Position numbers and translations under genes: made by a program | Assembly: GCA_964387625.1 (NCBI GenBank) | Contig: CAYLWN010000041.1 | Span: 1-6,854, forward strand | DNA: 6,854 nt | Source of the DNA: CAYLWN01 sp964387625 | GTDB lineage: Bacteria > Patescibacteriota > Microgenomatia > UBA10105 | Reading direction: 5' to 3' | Shown here: one piece after another, positions 4,828 through 6,854 of the stretch | How positions within the stretch are numbered: position 1 is the stretch's first letter | How the letters are laid out: the number at the start of each line of letters is the position of its first letter | The notes under the pieces: generated by a model | What the model was told of the DNA's origin: nothing | The model's database searches: none | What the model saw: the letters and a program-made list of their open reading frames with translations, nothing else

Positions 4828-5499
4828 ATGAAAGAGAATCCGCTCCAAATTTCCCATGTTTCCAAAATTTATAAAATGGATGGTATTGAATTTAAAGCCC
4901 TTTCAGATGTGTCAATGACTGTTAAAAAAGGAGAATTTGTGGCCATCATGGGTCCATCCGGGAGCGGCAAATCAACTCTTATGCATATCATCGGCTGCCT
5001 AGATAAACCAACTTCGGGAAAAGTTTTAATTAACGGCACAGATGCATCAACCATGAATGAAAAACAACTGGCAAAAACCAGAAATTTAAATATTGGTTTT
5101 GTTTTTCAGCAATATAACTTACTCAGACGGACTCCGGCAATTGCTAACGTTGAATTACCGCTCATTTATGCCAGAATTCCTGCTGGTAAACGCAGGCAGT
5201 TGGCAAAAGCAGAATTGGAAGCCGTAGGTTTAGGAGATAAATTATTTAATTTACCTTCTCAACTTTCAGGTGGACAACAGCAAAGAGTTGCCATAGCAAG
5301 AGCACTAGTTACCAACCCGAGCATTTTGCTGGCAGATGAACCAACCGGAAATCTTGACAGCAAATCAGGCAAAGAAATCATGGAGATTTTGAAAAATTTG
5401 CATAAACAGGGCCGGACAATCATCATGGTAACTCATGATTTTGAAGTTGCCAAAAACGCCCAACGGATGGTGAAGATGGTGGATGGAAGAATTGTATAA
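4828..5499 (+). CDS. MacB/LolD/YknY-type ABC transporter ATP-binding protein
   Basis: This 223-residue nucleotide-binding subunit has all catalytic motifs intact: Walker A GPSGSGKST (42-50), Q-loop FVFQQYNLL (91-99), signature LSGGQQQRVAIARAL (146-160), Walker B ILLADEPTGNLD (166-177) with catalytic Glu171, and H-loop His203 in VTHD. The GCLDKPTSG and ADEPTGNLD wording is diagnostic of the MacB/LolD/FtsE group that drives FtsX-fold permeases. In E. coli MacB this domain is fused to the permease; here the two are separate genes, as in YknYZ of Gram-positive bacteria. The gene follows the adaptor stop by 2 bases without a Shine-Dalgarno, so translation is probably coupled. The permease follows after a 162-bp repeat-bearing spacer. 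Confidence 0.93.
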   Translation: MKENPLQISHVSKIYKMDGIEFKALSDVSMTVKKGEFVAIMGPSGSGKSTLMHIIGCLDKPTSGKVLINGTDASTMNEKQLAKTRNLNIGFVFQQYNLLRRTPAIANVELPLIYARIPAGKRRQLAKAELEAVGLGDKLFNLPSQLSGGQQQRVAIARALVTNPSILLADEPTGNLDSKSGKEIMEILKNLHKQGRTIIMVTHDFEVAKNAQRMVKMVDGRIV

Positions 5500-5506
5500 C
5501 GTAGAG

Positions 5507-5535
5507 ATAAGACAGTAAGATATAAGACGGTAAGA
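5507..5535. repeat. 15-bp-period direct repeat
   Basis: ATAAGACAGTAAGA (5507-5520) is repeated as ATAAGACGGTAAGA (5522-5535) with one mismatch and a one-base spacer. It begins 8 bases after the MacB-like ATPase stop. Neither function nor a known family is evident. Confidence 0.6.
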
Positions 5536-5540
5536 CAATC

Positions 5541-5554
5541 AGATTTAAGAATTA
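5541..5554. repeat. 14-bp word shared with 2421-2434
   Basis: AGATTTAAGAATTA is identical to the copy downstream of the ABC-2 permease. It lies directly after the 15-bp-period repeat in the spacer between the ATPase and permease genes of the MacAB-like operon. Confidence 0.4.
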
Positions 5555-5569
5555 GGAATTATGAATAAG

Positions 5570-5598
5570 TTCTCGACCAAGCAAAGCTTGATCTCGAA
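5570..5598. repeat. REP-like hairpin related to the one at 2574-2588
   Basis: CAAGC (5578-5582), loop AAA, GCTTG (5586-5590) forms a perfect core. Symmetric outer pairs GA/TC (5575-5576 with 5592-5593) and TTC/GAA (5570-5572 with 5596-5598) extend it with interruptions. The core and flank CAAGC-AAA-GCTTGATC match CAGGC-AAA-GCCTGATC at 2575-2590 except for a paired G-to-A and C-to-T change that keeps the stem. It lies inside the operon, between ATPase and permease. Confidence 0.6.
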
Positions 5599-5613
5599 CA
5601 ATATAATAAATAA

Positions 5614-5633
5614 CAATTTAAAATTATAAATTG
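5614..5633. repeat. AT-rich inverted repeat before the permease gene
   Basis: CAATTTA (5614-5620) pairs with TAAATTG (5627-5633) around a 6-base loop. A related word, CAATTATAAATTA, follows at 5642-5654. The ATG at 5662 has no Shine-Dalgarno, and no convincing promoter is seen. A TATAAA at 5646-5651 is too AT-rich a match to call. Confidence 0.4.
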
Positions 5634-5661
5634 TACATTATCAATTATAAATTAGTGTTTT

Positions 5662-6854
5662 ATGGCTATTTTAGAATTTATAAAATTATCGTTAACTGCA
5701 ATTAAAACCAATAAAATCAGGTCGCTTCTTACTATGTTGGGAATTATTATTGGTGTAGCATCAGTGATTTTGTTAGTCTCAATCGGATCAGGACTGCAAT
5801 CGTTTGTAACTCAACAATTTGCAGCATTGGGATCAAATACTGTGTATATCATGCCGGGAAAAATAGATTTAAAAAGCGGTAATCCGGGTCAACAAATGTT
5901 ATCCATCAGCAAATTTGAGCTTTCAGATGTGGGAGATATTTTACGCAATGGCGCTGGTATTATTAAAGAAGTAACTCCTGCATCAGCCACTAATGGATTA
6001 TTAACTTATAAAGGTGAAACTACATCTTCGGAAACTGTGGGAATTTGGGAAAATTATTTTTCTATCCAAAATTTTCCCATTCGAAAAGGCAAAAATATTT
6101 CTCAAGCAGATGTAGAACGGGCAAGAAAAGCAATTGTACTGGGTTCTAAACCAGCTGAAGATTTATTTGGTAAAGACGTAAATCCTGTGGGAAAATTTGT
6201 GACTTTAAATAATATCAGGTTTGAAGTCATCGGCTGGTTGGAATCAAAAGGAGGGGGAGGATTAGGAGCGTCAATTGATAATCATGTTTTTATACCGTTA
6301 ACTACATTTTCCCGTCAATTTAACCAAAGCAAACCTTACATGATTTTGGTACAAACATTTAACGCAGACCAAGTATCAGATGCAGCCAGTATTGCCAAAA
6401 AAACTATGTTAAGGCGACTCAAAGATGATGAATTCACAGTCATGGAACAAAAAGAATTATTAAATACCATCAATCAATTTTTAAGCGTTATCACAGTTGC
6501 CTTGGGAGGTATCGCCTCAATATCACTTTTAGTTGGAGGAATTGGAATTATGAATATCATGCTAGTTTCAGTTACGGAAAGAACCAGAGAAATTGGACTT
6601 CGGAAAGCGGTCGGAGCTACACCAAATGAAATATTGTTTCAATTTTTGATAGAAGCAATTATCTTAAGTTTGGTTGGAGGAGCAATTGGAATTTTCTTAG
6701 GTGCATTGGGATCTATGGCTTTGGGGAATTTTATAGAAACATCTGTAACACCTTGGTCCATCATGTTGTCTTTTGGATTTTCTTCAATTGTAGGAATTAT
6801 TTTTGGAATAACTCCCGCTATCCGTGCCTCAAAACTTGACCCCATTGAAGCACT
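5662..6854 (+). CDS. MacB/YknZ-type ABC permease (FtsX fold), 3' end cut by the window
   Basis: This is the permease subunit of the adaptor-ATPase-permease exporter encoded with the two preceding genes. The 397 visible residues are open to the window edge. They show the MacB layout: an N-terminal amphipathic stretch with MAILEFIKLSLTAIKTNKIR, TM1 (about 21-44, with LTMLGIIIGVASVILLVSIG), a large extracytoplasmic MacB_PCD domain (about 45-270), then three C-terminal helices (about 272-300, 326-354 and 365-384). The cytoplasmic coupling segment TERTREIGLRKAVGAT (305-320), characteristic of the family, lies between TM2 and TM3. The visible end, ASKLDPIEA, is the standard family C-terminus, so only a few residues should be missing. 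A run of four glycines (197-200) is in the periplasmic-type domain. The gene is 162 bp from its ATPase, an unusually wide gap for this pair. The substrate is unknown. Confidence 0.92.
   Translation, partial: MAILEFIKLSLTAIKTNKIRSLLTMLGIIIGVASVILLVSIGSGLQSFVTQQFAALGSNTVYIMPGKIDLKSGNPGQQMLSISKFELSDVGDILRNGAGIIKEVTPASATNGLLTYKGETTSSETVGIWENYFSIQNFPIRKGKNISQADVERARKAIVLGSKPAEDLFGKDVNPVGKFVTLNNIRFEVIGWLESKGGGGLGASIDNHVFIPLTTFSRQFNQSKPYMILVQTFNADQVSDAASIAKKTMLRRLKDDEFTVMEQKELLNTINQFLSVITVALGGIASISLLVGGIGIMNIMLVSVTERTREIGLRKAVGATPNEILFQFLIEAIILSLVGGAIGIFLGALGSMALGNFIETSVTPWSIMLSFGFSSIVGIIFGITPAIRASKLDPIEA

Noticed and set aside
112..6854. Recoding of TGA (as in Gracilibacteria or Absconditabacteria)
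   Set aside because: No TGA occurs inside any gene and every stop is TAA, so there is no sign of TGA being read as an amino acid. The sample is small and cannot exclude it fully.

Overview
This is an AT-rich bacterial window, probably from a Candidate Phyla Radiation (Patescibacteria, Microgenomates-like) genome. That guess is soft. It rests on the base composition, a GlmU-like uridylyltransferase with no acetyltransferase domain, a tRNA gene with no encoded CCA, mostly absent Shine-Dalgarno sites, and spacers filled with short palindromic repeats such as CCCTTCGACAAGCTCAGGG. No marker gene settles it. All five visible stop codons are TAA and no TGA falls inside a gene, so the standard bacterial code fits. 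A run of exactly 100 Ns (2820-2919) is a scaffold-gap placeholder, so the true distance across it is unknown.

Layout. Positions 1-111 hold the possible tail of an upstream gene, then a good promoter and ribosome binding site. They drive a two-gene ABC-2-type transporter: an ATPase (112-798) and a 534-residue, roughly 12-helix permease (807-2411). A tRNA-Gln(CUG) gene lies convergently on the minus strand (2451-2521). Its upstream side (2522-2819) has no protein gene. It contains a second copy of the tRNA 5' end, two possible minus-strand promoters, an overlapping pair of palindromes, a long inverted repeat, and a small hairpin that abuts the gap. After the gap comes a 5'-incomplete GlmU-type nucleotidyltransferase (2920-3654). 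A spacer with a heptanucleotide tandem repeat and a terminator-like hairpin separates it from a MacAB-like module. That module comprises a membrane-fusion/adaptor protein (3800-4825), a MacB/LolD-type ATPase (4828-5499), a 162-bp repeat-rich spacer, and a MacB-type permease (5662 to the window end, only a few residues short).

How the genes work together. The window encodes two independent ABC machines. The first pairs an ATPase carrying a degenerate signature motif with a large ABC-2 exporter-like permease. The second is the adaptor + ATPase + FtsX-domain permease arrangement of MacAB/YknXYZ transporters, which move peptides, lipids or toxic compounds outward using a mechanotransmission permease. 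Substrates cannot be read from the sequence. The GlmU-like enzyme would make UDP-GlcNAc for cell-wall or surface glycan precursors and has no obvious functional tie to the transporters.

The genes are of known families. The least explained material is the intergenic DNA. It includes short palindromes with AAA or CAG loops, two of which look like one element with a compensatory base-pair change. It also includes a 14-bp duplication of the tRNA-Gln 5' end that brackets a palindrome-bearing segment.
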